DNA of 64,000 nt from Celeribacter litoreus (GCF_020165855.1 NZ_JAIUFY010000005.1:620001-684000), one strand, 5' to 3'; shown: positions 18,877 through 27,726, counted from the stretch's first letter. Numbers and translations: made by a program. The notes: generated by a model not told the origin, from the letters alone.

Positions 18877-18916
18877 GGCGTTTCTCCCTTTGCAGTGCGC
18901 GGGGAGAAAGGACTGC

Positions 18917-19309
18917 TTAGTCCCCGCGCGTCACTTCAGCGATTTGTTCATCGACAAACCGGATTTCGTCCTCCAACTCGGCCATGACCCTGGCGCGTTC
19001 GGCTTGTTCCGCCTGCATCTCTGCGAGTTTGTCCTGATAAGCCTTCAAAGTTGCACGCATCTGCTCTTCGCCGCGGTCCTTTTCGGTATAGAGATTGAGG
19101 ACTTGTCGGATTTCCTCCAGAGCGAACCCGTATCTCTTGCCCTTCAGGATCAGCGTGAGCCGCGCTCTGTCACGACGCGTGAAGAGCCGCTTCTGCCCCT
19201 GACGTTGGGGGTTAAGCAGTTCTTTAGCTTCGTAAAAGCGCAGTGTGCGTGGTGTTACCTCGAAGGTATCGCACATTTCGCGGATGGTCATCACCTCATT
19301 GGTTGTCAC
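18917..19309 (-). CDS. MerR-family transcriptional regulator 1
   Basis: A 130-residue DNA-binding regulator. The N-terminal winged helix reads [28 protein letters not shown] (7-34), followed by the second wing ([24 protein letters not shown]) and a long coiled coil with a charged tail. There are no cysteines in the effector region, so it is not a metal or thiol sensor of the classical type. MerR proteins beside acyl-CoA genes often sense acyl-CoAs (LiuR-type); that is inference here. The start is a GTG at 19309 with GGAAG seven bases upstream; an ATG six codons later is possible. It is co-directional with the acyl-CoA dehydrogenase. Confidence 0.9.
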   Translation of the reverse strand: MTTNEVMTIREMCDTFEVTPRTLRFYEAKELLNPQRQGQKRLFTRRDRARLTLILKGKRYGFALEEIRQVLNLYTEKDRGEEQMRATLKAYQDKLAEMQAEQAERARVMAELEDEIRFVDEQIAEVTRGD

Positions 19310-19745
19310 TTCGACACTTCCTCTTAACCTTCAAGACGGCCTGCTTTATCGGAGCAGGTGTCGCTATCCAAGGGGTGCGGAGGTCGCGCCTTCCCAATCA
19401 CCCTAATCAGAACGCAGGAAACAGTTCATTCAAAACGTGGCGTCACGATGTGTCGCGCAGTTTGTCCCGAAAAATGTTAATTATTACCTTACGGATTTAG
19501 GTGGATATTTGCCGACGGCAAGATGCGCAAGCGTTGAGGCGTGAAAAAACAGAGTTTCACGTCAGAAGAGGTGATTTGTACCATTAGTTGCTGATTTTTA
19601 TGACTTTATGTCGGATCTGATGCTGCTTTAAAGGCATCATTTTAGACGAGCGTTGCACTTGAATGTGAACGCGGGGCGTCACGCCACGCCGGTTCTCCGA
19701 AGGGATTAGCGGCGCGGCGCAAAGAGAATGGGGGGGCGCGTGACG
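19310..19745. promoter_or_regulatory. Region between the two merR genes, with dyads
   Basis: This 436-bp stretch contains no credible gene; AT-rich parts suggest promoters. It holds a perfect dyad CGTGAAA (19540-19546) and TTTCACG (19555-19561) with 8 bases between. It also holds a small hairpin TGATGC (19618-19623) and GCATCA (19634-19639) followed by four T residues. Either could serve as operator or attenuator for the merR1-dehydrogenase unit; this is unproven. Confidence 0.4.
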
Positions 19746-20150
19746 TTACGACGTTTCCCGAAGCGCTGGCTGTGCTTCGCCAGACTCGATGTTGCGAACT
19801 GTCTGTTCGCGCAGTTCCTGAAGTTCGGCAATTGCTTTTTCAAGCTCGACCTTTTGTGCTTCGAGCGCGACGAGTTGGCGGTCTGCAAGTTTCACGAAGG
19901 CTTCGGCCTGGGCTTTGGTGCCCTCTTCCTCGTAGATCAGGAGCCACTGGCGCATCTCTTCGAGAGAAAACCCGTATTTCCGACCGCGCAATATGAGCGT
20001 CATGCGTGCCACTTCGCGTGGCGTGTAGAACCGCGAACGGCCTTCCTTTTCAGGGGCCAGCAATTCGATATATTCGTAGTACCTGAGCGTGCGCGGGGTC
20101 ACATCGAACTCTGCGCACATCTCCTTAAACGTGAGACGTTGATCGGGCAT
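19746..20150 (-). CDS. MerR-family transcriptional regulator 2
   Basis: A second MerR-type regulator of 134 residues, clearly paralogous to the one 440 bp away (LTFKEMCAEFDVTPRTLRYYEYIELLAPEKEG, then RGRKYGFSLEEMRQWLLIYEEEG), with a coiled-coil C-terminus. It lacks cysteines. The start at 20150 is preceded by GAGGAGAGA, a strong ribosome site; a longer frame to 20174 is less likely. It is divergent from the thioesterase-MATE genes, and a dyad AAACTG-N7-CAGTTT lies about 30 bp upstream of its start. An autoregulatory role and control of fatty-acid or thioesterase genes are plausible inferences. Confidence 0.9.
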   Translation of the reverse strand: MPDQRLTFKEMCAEFDVTPRTLRYYEYIELLAPEKEGRSRFYTPREVARMTLILRGRKYGFSLEEMRQWLLIYEEEGTKAQAEAFVKLADRQLVALEAQKVELEKAIAELQELREQTVRNIESGEAQPALRETS

Positions 20151-20176
20151 GTATTCTCTCTCCTCGCGCCTCATCT

Positions 20177-20195
20177 AAACTGTTTGGTTCAGTTT
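20177..20195. promoter_or_regulatory. Candidate MerR operator in the merR2-thioesterase divergent promoter
   Basis: AAACTG (20177-20182) and CAGTTT (20190-20195) form a perfect inverted repeat separated by 7 bases, the spacing range used by MerR dimers. It is 27 bp from the merR2 start and about 180 bp before the thioesterase gene. Confidence 0.45.
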
Positions 20196-20376
20196 GGCAA
20201 ATGGCCTTCCCTGTATGCGCGAACCTTAGTCAACTCCGCGGCGCCTGATCAAGGAAACAAAACCTTGGCGTGCCGTCGCGTAACTTTTGGGAGGGCCGCC
20301 AATTCAAGATTTTGCCCTTGCCGCTCGCGTGGCGCGCTGCGAAATATAGGGCGCTGCCACCCCAGAGAGGCCCTGT

Positions 20377-20814
20377 ATGACCGCGGACTTGGAAAATAAA
20401 ACCGAACGCGCCCGCACCTTTGTCGAGACTTTGCCACATTGTCAGGCTTTGGGAATGGCCCTTCAGAGCATCGGGCAAGGCGAAGCGGAGATCGCGATGC
20501 CATATGCGGAAAAGCTGATTGGCGATCCCGATACGGGCGTGATCCATGGAGGGGCCGTGTCTGCACTCATGGACACCTGCGCCGGTGCGGCGGTGATGAG
20601 CCATCCTGAAGCGGGCTACGCGACCGCGACGCTCGATCTGCGGATAGATTACATGCGCGCGGCCAAACCGGGCGCGACGATTACGGCCCATGCGATTTGT
20701 TATCATATGACCCGTTCCGTTGCCTTCGTGCGGGTGTCGGCGCATGACGGGTCGTCTGACGTGCCCGTTGCTGCGGCGTCAGGGGCGTTTGCTGTTGAGA
20801 GAGGCTCGAAATGA
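20377..20814 (+). CDS. PaaI-type hotdog thioesterase 1
   Basis: Predicted acyl-CoA thioesterase of 145 residues. The hotdog signature GVIHGGAVSALMDTCAGAAV (about 54-73) includes the HGG nucleotide turn and the aspartate used as general base in PaaI-like enzymes, followed by ATLDLRIDYMRAAKPGATI. It overlaps the next thioesterase gene by four bases (ATGA), so the two are translationally coupled and may form a hetero-oligomer. The substrate is not known; the fatty-acid genes across the divergent promoter suggest acyl-CoAs. Confidence 0.85.
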   Translation: MTADLENKTERARTFVETLPHCQALGMALQSIGQGEAEIAMPYAEKLIGDPDTGVIHGGAVSALMDTCAGAAVMSHPEAGYATATLDLRIDYMRAAKPGATITAHAICYHMTRSVAFVRVSAHDGSSDVPVAAASGAFAVERGSK

Positions 20815-21308
20815 ACCGTCGTGCACCTGAGCCTGTCCAAGTCGTCAAAGAACGCCGTGATGCTGCGCTTTCCGAACTGGTCGCGCGTGTTCCCTACATC
20901 TCTTTCATGGGGTTTGAATTCGAACGTCGAGGTGACGAACTGACGGCTGTGATGCCTTACCGCCCCGACCTTATCGGAAACCCCGCATTGCCCGCACTTC
21001 ACGGCGGGGCGCTCGCTGCGTTTTTGGAAGTGACGGCGTTGATTTCCCTGTCATGGACGCTGGTGTGGCCAAAGATCGAGTCCGGTGAGACCACGGGCGT
21101 TCTGCCGAAGTTCCCGAAAACCATTGATCTGACGATCGACTATCTTCGGTCCGGCCTGCCGCGCGACGCCTATGCGCGTGCCGAGATTACCCGCGCCGGT
21201 CGCCGTTATGCATCCGTCCAGGTCGAGGCATGGCAAGACAACCGCGCGCGGCCGATCGTGCAGGCGACCGGCCATTTCTTGATGCCGGACGGGGCCTCGG
21301 ACACCTGA
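20811..21308 (+). CDS. PaaI-type hotdog thioesterase 2
   Basis: A second hotdog-fold protein of 165 residues, only moderately similar to its coupled neighbour. It has the segment ALHGGALAAFLEVTALISLSW in the HGG helix, with glutamate in place of the usual catalytic aspartate, and TIDLTIDYLRSGLPRDAYARAE as the following strands. The start overlaps the upstream stop. The paralogous pair may assemble as one enzyme with one active and one modified site, which is inference. The MATE gene starts two bases after its stop. Confidence 0.82.
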   Translation: MNRRAPEPVQVVKERRDAALSELVARVPYISFMGFEFERRGDELTAVMPYRPDLIGNPALPALHGGALAAFLEVTALISLSWTLVWPKIESGETTGVLPKFPKTIDLTIDYLRSGLPRDAYARAEITRAGRRYASVQVEAWQDNRARPIVQATGHFLMPDGASDT

Positions 21309-21309
21309 G

Positions 21310-22632
21310 ATGGAGACGCTTCCCGTCGCTCTGAGCCATCGGCGCGTGCTCAAAATCGCGCTTCCGATTGTCCTGTCCAATGCGACCGTTCCGATTTTGG
21401 GTGCGGTCGATACGGGCGTTGTCGGGCAAATGGGAGCCGCTGCGCCGATCGGAGCCGTCGGGATTGGGGCTATTATCCTCGCCTCGTTTTATTGGGTTTT
21501 CAGCTTTTTGCGGATGGGAACAACTGGCCTCGTGTCACAGGCGCGCGGGGCACGAGATGACGGCGAGGTCGCCGCGCTCTTGACCCGAGCCTTAATGATC
21601 GGGCTCACCAGCGGCGTGATCCTCATCATGTTGCAAATGCCGCTCTTGTGGGCCGCGTTTCAAATTTCTCCGGCCACGCAGGAAGTTGAAAGCCTCGCCC
21701 GTGGCTACATCGCAATCCGGATTTGGTCAGCTCCCTTCGCGATTGCACTCTTTGGCATCACGGGATGGCTCATCGCACAGGAGCGCACGCGCGGCGTTCT
21801 GGTGCTTCAACTCTGGATGAACGGGCTGAACATTCTCCTCGATCTCTGGTTTGTCATCGGACTTGGTTGGGGTGTTCAGGGCGTTGCTCTCGCGACCGTT
21901 CTTGCAGAGACGAGTGGTGCTGCGCTGGGCTTTTGGCTTTGTCGCGACATCCTCCGGACACCGGAGTGGCGCGCATGGCACTGCGTTTTTGATCGGGTGC
22001 GTCTCATCCATATGGCGAAGGTCAACACAGATATCCTGATCCGTTCGGTCCTGCTCTTGGTGATTATTGTGTCATTTACTTTCCTGAGTGCGGGATTTGA
22101 CGATTTGACACTCGCGGCGAACCAGATCCTTATGCAGTTTGTCGAGATCACGGCCTATGCGTTGGACGGGTTCGCCTTTGCTGCTGAGGCCATCGTCGGA
22201 CACGCTCTCGGTGCACGGTCTCGTAGCGCGTTCCGTCGGGGGGCTCTTTTGGCATCTCTCTGGGGGGGCATCGCCGCCGTGTTCATGACGCTTGTCTTCG
22301 CAGCTTTCGGTGGGTGGGGCATCGATGTGATGACGACCGCTGTCGATGTGCGTGCTGAGGCGCGAAGCTACCTGCCGTGGATGGCCGTGACCCCGCTCAT
22401 GGCTTTCGGAGCCTATATGCTCGACGGCATCTTCATCGGTGCGACGCGGACGCGAGACATGCGCAACATGATGTTCGTCACGGTCGCCGTCTACAGTGTT
22501 GCGGTGCTCACACTGATCCCGATCTTCGGCAACCATGGCCTCTGGGCCGCGATGTTGATCAGCTACGTCGCGCGCTGCGCCAGCCTCTTGTGGAAATACC
22601 CGGCGTTGGAGGCGTCTGTCGAGACGACCTGA
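21310..22632 (+). CDS. MATE-family multidrug efflux transporter
   Basis: A 440-residue inner-membrane protein with about twelve hydrophobic segments in two homologous halves, typical of DinF/NorM-like MATE exporters that extrude drugs or metabolites in exchange for Na+ or H+. The N-terminal ALPIVLSNATVPILGAVDTGVVG and the mid-protein LDGFAFAAEAIVGHALGARS segment are characteristic of the DinF subgroup. It is the third gene of the thioesterase unit. It converges on pyrD with only four bases between the stop codons. The substrate is unknown. Confidence 0.9.
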   Translation: METLPVALSHRRVLKIALPIVLSNATVPILGAVDTGVVGQMGAAAPIGAVGIGAIILASFYWVFSFLRMGTTGLVSQARGARDDGEVAALLTRALMIGLTSGVILIMLQMPLLWAAFQISPATQEVESLARGYIAIRIWSAPFAIALFGITGWLIAQERTRGVLVLQLWMNGLNILLDLWFVIGLGWGVQGVALATVLAETSGAALGFWLCRDILRTPEWRAWHCVFDRVRLIHMAKVNTDILIRSVLLLVIIVSFTFLSAGFDDLTLAANQILMQFVEITAYALDGFAFAAEAIVGHALGARSRSAFRRGALLASLWGGIAAVFMTLVFAAFGGWGIDVMTTAVDVRAEARSYLPWMAVTPLMAFGAYMLDGIFIGATRTRDMRNMMFVTVAVYSVAVLTLIPIFGNHGLWAAMLISYVARCASLLWKYPALEASVETT

Positions 22633-22636
22633 GACC

Positions 22637-23710
22637 TTAGAGCCAGTCGCTGCGCTTTGTCCCGACAGCTTCCGAGACGCTCTCAAACCCGTCCTTTTCG
22701 AGCAAGTCATCGAGGCCGCGCGCGATGCGCGGGGCGAGTGAAAGGCCCTGATACACCATCGCGGAATAGATTTGCACAATCGACGCACCGGCGCAGATTT
22801 TCGTGTAGGCGTCGAGCGCGGAGGAAATTCCGCCAACGCCCACCAGAGGCACTTCGTCGCCCAAACCGCGTGACAGTTGCGCGAGCACGCGAGTGGACTT
22901 TTCGAACAACGGGCGCCCTGATAGGCCGCCAGCCTCCGCTTTATGTGAAGATTTCAAACCATCACGCGACAGGGTGGTGTTGGTGGCGATGACGCCGTCA
23001 ATGCCGGATTTGCGCGCGACTTCTGCAATCTCTTGGATCTCGGTCTCCGACAAATCGGGCGCGATTTTCAAGAGGACAGGTACATTGTGATCCAGACCCT
23101 TGCGTGCATCGAGCACACCTGCGAGCAGCGCCTCGAGCGCTTCCGGCCCCTGCAGGTCGCGGAGCTTTTCGGTGTTCGGGCTAGAGACGTTCACGGTGGC
23201 GAAATCAATGAAATTGCCGCAGTGCGCCAAGACCTTCGCGAAGTCAGCCGCACGATCTTCGCTATCTTTATTCGCGCCTAGGTTCAGACCGATCGGAATT
23301 TCGGTGCGGTGGTTCGAGTGTCGGCAGCGCGCGAGGCGGTTGCAGGCCTCTTCCATCCCGTCATTGTTGAAGCCAAAGCGGTTGATCACCGCACGATCTT
23401 CGGTGAGGCGGAAGAGACGCGGTTTCGGGTTGCCCGGCTGCGGGCGCGGGGTCACGGCACCGACTTCGATGAAGCCGAAGCCCGCGCGCGAGAGCTGCGG
23501 GATGGCTTCCGCGTTTTTGTCGAACCCTGCTGCGAGGCCGACGGGGTTGGGCATATCGATGCCGGCAAAGGTCGTTTTCAGACGCGGTGAGGTGACAGGC
23601 CCCGGCAGGCTTGCGAGACCGGCGCGCAATGCCGTCAGGGCAAGGTGGTGGGATTTCTCCGGATCGAACCGACGCAGGGCGATCATGCCGAGCTGTTCAA
23701 AAAGCGACAT
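22637..23710 (-). CDS. pyrD: Dihydroorotate dehydrogenase (quinone), class 2
   Basis: Membrane-associated FMN enzyme of de novo pyrimidine synthesis that passes electrons from dihydroorotate to quinone. The 357-residue protein has an N-terminal helical membrane-binding extension (about 1-40), [13 protein letters not shown] at 58-70, the catalytic serine in [14 protein letters not shown] (serine near 177) and [20 protein letters not shown] for phosphate binding of FMN. Class 2 follows from the extension and from serine instead of cysteine as base. It overlaps the upstream DUF952 gene by one base, so the two are cotranscribed. Confidence 0.95.
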   Translation of the reverse strand: MSLFEQLGMIALRRFDPEKSHHLALTALRAGLASLPGPVTSPRLKTTFAGIDMPNPVGLAAGFDKNAEAIPQLSRAGFGFIEVGAVTPRPQPGNPKPRLFRLTEDRAVINRFGFNNDGMEEACNRLARCRHSNHRTEIPIGLNLGANKDSEDRAADFAKVLAHCGNFIDFATVNVSSPNTEKLRDLQGPEALEALLAGVLDARKGLDHNVPVLLKIAPDLSETEIQEIAEVARKSGIDGVIATNTTLSRDGLKSSHKAEAGGLSGRPLFEKSTRVLAQLSRGLGDEVPLVGVGGISSALDAYTKICAGASIVQIYSAMVYQGLSLAPRIARGLDDLLEKDGFESVSEAVGTKRSDWL

Positions 23711-24045
23711 CAGAGGTCCTCCGGAAATTCATGGCCGTTCGGGCCGAGGGGAAGCGGTTTGGCCCACTCGATGTCGTCCATCGTCAGGGTGCGGTAGAGA
23801 TGGGGGAAGAGTTGTCCGCCGCGCGACGGCTCCCATTTCAGCTCCGGGCCGAGTGTCTCGCTCTCCAGAGCGAGCAGATAGAGACCATCCTCCTGCGCGA
23901 ACCATTTCGCCGCCGTTTCAGCGGCCTGCTCACCGGTCGAGAAATGGATGTAACCGTCGGCCAGATCGACGGGAGCCCCGTCAGTTTGACCTGCTTCTTG
24001 CAGTGCAGCCCATTCAGGCGCGCGGAAAATCTTGTAAATCAGCAT
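23710..24045 (-). CDS. DUF952 family protein
   Basis: A 111-residue soluble protein with the DUF952 pattern: [17 protein letters not shown] at the start, [20 protein letters not shown] in the middle and [18 protein letters not shown] near the end. The family resembles glutathione S-transferase-related or ADP-ribosyl-type folds in some analyses, but no activity is established, so none is claimed. It precedes pyrD with a one-base overlap, a pairing that suggests only shared transcription. Confidence 0.85.
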   Translation of the reverse strand: MLIYKIFRAPEWAALQEAGQTDGAPVDLADGYIHFSTGEQAAETAAKWFAQEDGLYLLALESETLGPELKWEPSRGGQLFPHLYRTLTMDDIEWAKPLPLGPNGHEFPEDL

Positions 24046-24098
24046 GTAGCTGAGATGCCCCTATTCCGATGCGGGGTCAATGGGGCAGTTTTACGCGC

Positions 24099-24317
24099 TC
24101 AAAGCCAGCGGTGGCAGCGTTTGTGGATCGTCGGGATAATCAGAAAAACCATCGACAGGACGATCATCGGAACGATGACGAGGTTTCTCTGCCAAATCGG
24201 CCAGTCCGGTGTGAGCGGAAGGGACAGGTAGAGGAGGGCGGTCACAAGCGGGTAGACAGCGAGAAAGACGAAGACAGACAGTCTAATCCGGCTCGGTTTG
24301 CGGGGTGTGGCAGTCAT
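24099..24317 (-). CDS. Small two-helix membrane protein
   Basis: A 72-residue protein with two predicted membrane spans, FVFLAVYPLVTALLYLSLP (about 13-31) and LVIVPMIVLSMVFLIIPTI (about 46-64), and a basic N-terminus (MTATPRKPSRIR) and tail (HKRCHRW). Similar short proteins are common in Rhodobacteraceae genomes without assigned function. The start at 24317 has an AAGGA ribosome site; a longer frame upstream has no family-like content. It is probably in the same transcript as the DUF952 gene and pyrD. Confidence 0.65.
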   Translation of the reverse strand: MTATPRKPSRIRLSVFVFLAVYPLVTALLYLSLPLTPDWPIWQRNLVIVPMIVLSMVFLIIPTIHKRCHRWL

Positions 24318-24630
24318 GCGGGGTGTCCTTGAAGACGGTGTGCTTTTTCGAAAGTATGAGGAAAAATGCGGTTCTGTGGAAGGTTCAAGTCTGTGTCCGC
24401 TTGTGCAAGGTGATGTGCATTTCAGGGTGAAAGCAGGCACGTGACCAAGTGAGAGAACATGCGTTTTGAAGCGCGGTGATGCCCGAAATTCATCGAATTC
24501 GCCTGCCTGTGATTTCAGCGACGCAAAAACTTTACGCTACGGATGTAGCGCCTATCCGCTGACAGGCTTTGACTCATTGATCAAGAAACGTCAGGCTCAG
24601 GTCAGTAAATGTTTCAACAGGGGGCACTTC
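24318..24630. promoter_or_regulatory. Intergenic region before the 5'-nucleotidase gene
   Basis: This is 313 bp between divergent genes. I see no gene. A perfect dyad CGCTAC-GGAT-GTAGCG at 24535-24550 lies 81 bp before the nucleotidase start and could be an operator. No clear PhoB box was found. Confidence 0.35.
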
Positions 24631-26193
24631 ATGCTCAGAAAAGTTCTTTCCACGTCCGCCGCTATGGCTCTTCTGGCTGGCGCGGCCCATGCCGAATACA
24701 CTCTGCATATTATTCACATAAATGATCTGCACAGCCGGATCGAACCGATTAGCAAGTACGACTCCACCTGCGGCGAAGAGGACAATGCCGAGGGCAAATG
24801 CTTCGGTGGGGTCGCACGCGTTGCAACCATGATTAATCAGTTGCGTGGGGAACTTGATGGCGAAAACGTCATTGTGCTCGACGCTGGCGACCAGTATCAG
24901 GGCTCTCTTATGTACACGACCTACAAGGGTGACGTGGAAATCGAGTTCATGAACAAGATCGGCTTTGACGCCATGGCCGTTGGGAACCACGAGTTCGACG
25001 ATGGTGATGAAGGTCTTCTGAAACTGCTCGATGGTGCCAAGTTCCCGGTCCTTTCCGGCAACCTCGATGTGTCCCAGTCCAACATTCTGGCTGGTAAGCT
25101 TCAGGATCACGTCATCCTCGAAGTGGGCGGCGAAAAAATCGGCATCGTTTCTGCCCTGGCGACGGACACCGTCGAAACGTCCAGCCCGTCTGCTGCGGTG
25201 ATCTTTTCTGACGAGATCGAAAACCTGCAACACGATGTGGATATGCTGACCGAGGCAGGCGTGACGAAAATTATCGCACTGAACCACGTTGGTGTCACCA
25301 AAGACATGGATATCGCTGAGAAGGTGTCCGGTCTCGATGCGGTCGTGGGCGGTCACTCCCATACGAAGTTCTCGAACACCGAAGAAGGCGCCTATGCCTA
25401 CCCGACTATGGTGGGGGGTGTTCCGGTGGTTCAGGCCTATGCGTATTCAAAATATGTCGGTCATCTTGAGCTGACCTTTGACGACGAGGGCAATGTGACG
25501 GCCGCCACCGGCGATACCATCCTGCTCGACGCGTCTGTCGAAGAAGATGCCGAAATCAAAGCGCGCGTGGCCGAGCTCGCTGGGCCGATTGCGGAGATGA
25601 AGGCGAAAATCGTCGCTGAAACCGCGGCTGATATTGACGGCTCCCGTGACACCTGCCGCGCTGTGGAATGTCAGATGGGCACTCTCGTGGCTGACGCAAT
25701 GCTCGACCGTGTGAAGGATCAAGGCGTAGAGATCGCTATCCAGAACGGTGGCGGTGTGCGCGCGTCCATCCCGGGCGGCATGGTGACTATGGGCGACGTT
25801 CTCACGGTTCTGCCGTTCCAGAACACGCTCGCAACCTTTGAAGTGACCGGCGAAACCATGGTGTCCGCGCTTGAAAACGGTGTGTCCCAGATGGAAGAGG
25901 GCGCAGGCCGCTTCCCGCAGGTGGCTGGTATGTCCTTCACCGTCGATCCGTCCGCAGAGGCCGGATCCCGCATCTCCGACGTGATGGTCGGCGGCGCACC
26001 GATCGAGATGGACAAGGTCTACGGCGTTGTGTCCAACAACTACGTCCGCAACGGCGGCGACGGTTACAAAATGTTCGTCGATGCGATGAACGTGTATGAC
26101 TTCGGTCCGGACCTCGCAGACGTGCTCGCAGAGTACATGATCGAGAACGCGCCTTATCAGCCTTACACCGATGGCCGTATCACCGTGAAATAA
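24631..26193 (+). CDS. Periplasmic 5'-nucleotidase / UshA-family metallophosphatase
   Basis: Secreted phosphoesterase likely to dephosphorylate nucleotides so the nucleosides can be taken up, which would feed the nucleoside-salvage operon at 6-11 kb (inference). Of 520 residues, about 21 form a Sec signal peptide ending AHA. The calcineurin-like domain has HINDLHSR (Asp32, His34), LDAGDQYQG (84-91), GNHEFD (119-124) and GGHSHTK. The C-terminal 5'-nucleotidase domain has AIQNGGGVRASIPGG and NNYVRNGGDGYKMF. The start at 24631 gives a proper signal peptide and has a GGGGG sequence upstream. It ends in a strong terminator. Confidence 0.9.
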   Translation: MLRKVLSTSAAMALLAGAAHAEYTLHIIHINDLHSRIEPISKYDSTCGEEDNAEGKCFGGVARVATMINQLRGELDGENVIVLDAGDQYQGSLMYTTYKGDVEIEFMNKIGFDAMAVGNHEFDDGDEGLLKLLDGAKFPVLSGNLDVSQSNILAGKLQDHVILEVGGEKIGIVSALATDTVETSSPSAAVIFSDEIENLQHDVDMLTEAGVTKIIALNHVGVTKDMDIAEKVSGLDAVVGGHSHTKFSNTEEGAYAYPTMVGGVPVVQAYAYSKYVGHLELTFDDEGNVTAATGDTILLDASVEEDAEIKARVAELAGPIAEMKAKIVAETAADIDGSRDTCRAVECQMGTLVADAMLDRVKDQGVEIAIQNGGGVRASIPGGMVTMGDVLTVLPFQNTLATFEVTGETMVSALENGVSQMEEGAGRFPQVAGMSFTVDPSAEAGSRISDVMVGGAPIEMDKVYGVVSNNYVRNGGDGYKMFVDAMNVYDFGPDLADVLAEYMIENAPYQPYTDGRITVK

Positions 26194-26216
26194 GCGGTAG
26201 GATATAGACAAATTGG

Positions 26217-26248
26217 AAAGCCCTCGCGATCATGCGGGGGCTTTTTGC
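26217..26248 (+). terminator. Rho-independent terminator of the 5'-nucleotidase gene
   Basis: AAAGCCCTCGC (26217-26227) and GCGGGGGCTTT (26234-26244) form an 11-bp stem with one wobble pair and a 6-nt loop, followed by TTTTTG, 24 bp after the stop. Confidence 0.9.
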
Positions 26249-26264
26249 TTGGGAGGGCAGAGAA

Positions 26265-26729
26265 ATGATCCACGGACGCTGCACATGTTCAGAGGTGGAA
26301 TTCGAGGTCACGGCCGATCCGATGATCGTGCACTGCTGTCACTGCACCTGGTGTCAGCGGGAAACGGGCTCTGCCTTTGCGCTCAACGCCTATGTGGAGA
26401 CCTCGGTCGTTAAGGTCACGAAGGGGGAGCCGGAAATGGTGGTGACGCCTTCCAACTCGGGCCACGGTCAAACGATTGCCAGATGTCCGTCGTGTAAGGT
26501 TGCGCTCTGGTCGCATTATGCGGGGTCTGGGGATGCGTTTGCTTTCGTGCGTTGCGGGACTTTGGAAGAACGCGCAGAGATCGTGCCCGATGTCCACATT
26601 TTCACGACGACCAAACTGCCGTGGGTCGTATTGCCGGAAGGCGCGCAAGTGTTCGAGGCGTTTTACAAGCCGAAAGAGGTTTGGTCCGAGCAGAGCCTTG
26701 CACGGTTCAAAGCAGCAAGGGGCGCGTAA
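26265..26729 (+). CDS. GFA (glutathione-dependent formaldehyde-activating enzyme-like) family protein
   Basis: A zinc-binding protein of the Mss4/GFA fold, 154 residues. The cysteine pattern is clear: GRCTCSEVEF (Cys6, Cys8), CCHCTWCQRETGS (Cys24-Cys30) and the later ARCPSCK pair. The CHCxxCQ motif defines the family, but most members are not true formaldehyde-activating enzymes, so no reaction is asserted. The start at 26265 has a GGAGG ribosome site about eight bases upstream. The DUF1992 gene begins at the next base after its stop codon. Confidence 0.87.
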   Translation: MIHGRCTCSEVEFEVTADPMIVHCCHCTWCQRETGSAFALNAYVETSVVKVTKGEPEMVVTPSNSGHGQTIARCPSCKVALWSHYAGSGDAFAFVRCGTLEERAEIVPDVHIFTTTKLPWVVLPEGAQVFEAFYKPKEVWSEQSLARFKAARGA

Positions 26730-27035
26730 ATGGACCACCCCCTCATTGACCTGATCAACCAGAAGATCGCGGAAGCCGAGCGCAACGGGGAGTTCGAAAA
26801 CCTGTCCGGCGCAGGCAAACCGCTCCCGCACGAGAACGATCCGGAAAATGCGCTGCTCAATCGGGTGATTAAGGAAAACGGCGGTGTGCCGGAATTCGTC
26901 TCCCTGACACGTGAGCTAGAAAAGCTCCGCGCGGAGCTGCGCGATACTGGTGATAGGACCGAGCGCCACAAGATCATGAAAGAAATGTCGATGATGGAAG
27001 CAAAGATCGACATCGCGCGAAAAGCGCATCGCTAA
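26730..27035 (+). CDS. DUF1992 (DnaJ-homologue C28-like) protein
   Basis: A 101-residue protein with the complete DUF1992 domain: HPLIDLINQKIAEAERNGEFENLSGAGKPL at 3-32 and ALLNRVIKENGGVPEFV at 41-57, followed by a helical charged tail. In animals this domain occurs in DNAJC28 and is linked to trafficking; the bacterial role is not known. No J-domain is present. It directly abuts the GFA-family gene and is presumably cotranscribed. Confidence 0.88.
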   Translation: MDHPLIDLINQKIAEAERNGEFENLSGAGKPLPHENDPENALLNRVIKENGGVPEFVSLTRELEKLRAELRDTGDRTERHKIMKEMSMMEAKIDIARKAHR

Positions 27036-27193
27036 CCCCGTCCGTCACCCTCATCGTGCCACGTCGGAAGAGTTGAGCCAGAATGTGCGCACCAGAAATG
27101 GTCGGCGCAAGCGATGCAATGACGCAGGTCATGGCCCCTCCTGTTTTTCAATCTTTAACATAATAAGACCGTTTCTGGGGAGGAGGGGTTATC

Positions 27194-27595
27194 ATGGAAC
27201 TGATGAAATTTGTGGGTCGCGTGGCGCCGCTTTTGTTTGTGGTCACTGCATGTGTGTCCAACGAACCCGTGGGGCAGCCGACGCCGCTTGATGGCGAATG
27301 GCTCGGGTCCTATCACTCACGAAATGTCGATGGTCCAGTTGGCCAGGAGTGTTCTGACGGCTACGGCGGGTTGGTGATCATGAACGGCGTCGTTTCCGGA
27401 GAAGCCAGCAATCCTTACGGCGCGTCCTATCAGGTCTCAGGACGTGTTTTCGACGACCTCTTTTTGCAAGCTGAATTCATTTATCAGCAGCAGCCACAGG
27501 GACATCTCACGGGGCGACTGGTCGGGGATCGTCTCGAGGGGAGCTTTGACGGAATCAATAATTGCGAGGGAAACTGGGTGGCGATCCGCAAGTAA
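27194..27595 (+). CDS. Putative lipoprotein, unknown function
   Basis: A 133-residue secreted protein with a short hydrophobic signal and a lipobox LFVVTAC (cysteine near residue 20), so it is probably lipid-anchored. The mature part is a small glycine-rich beta domain (DGEWLGSYHSRN, LTGRLVGDRLEGSFDGINNCEGNW) with repeating G-x-x-xG strands that suggest a lipocalin-like or beta-sandwich fold. Two mature cysteines could form a disulfide. The start has a GGGGAGGAGGGG ribosome site. I do not recognise a family. Confidence 0.7.
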   Translation: MELMKFVGRVAPLLFVVTACVSNEPVGQPTPLDGEWLGSYHSRNVDGPVGQECSDGYGGLVIMNGVVSGEASNPYGASYQVSGRVFDDLFLQAEFIYQQQPQGHLTGRLVGDRLEGSFDGINNCEGNWVAIRK

Positions 27596-27726
27596 CGATG
27601 TGAGGAGACAAGGACGCAAAGCCATTCCGCCGGTGTATCGCGAGTGCGACCTGTCATCCCCTCGTGAATGGCCCACACGCACGATCAGCGCTGGTCCCCG
27701 CTGTCTGAGCGTTTAAACTGTGTGCC

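Noticed and set aside
24551-24630. A Pho box before the 5'-nucleotidase gene
   Set aside because: CTGACAG and GACTCAT occur at roughly direct-repeat spacing, but the match to CTGTCAT repeats is poor.
27083-27163. A 26-codon plus-strand frame (MCAPEMVGASDAMTQVM...) between the DUF1992 and lipoprotein genes
   Set aside because: No proper ribosome site, no recognisable motif and repetitive Met-Ala content; likely chance.
27596-27726. A LexA/SOS box before the SRAP gene
   Set aside because: No GTTC-N7-GTTC or GAAC-N7-GAAC was found.
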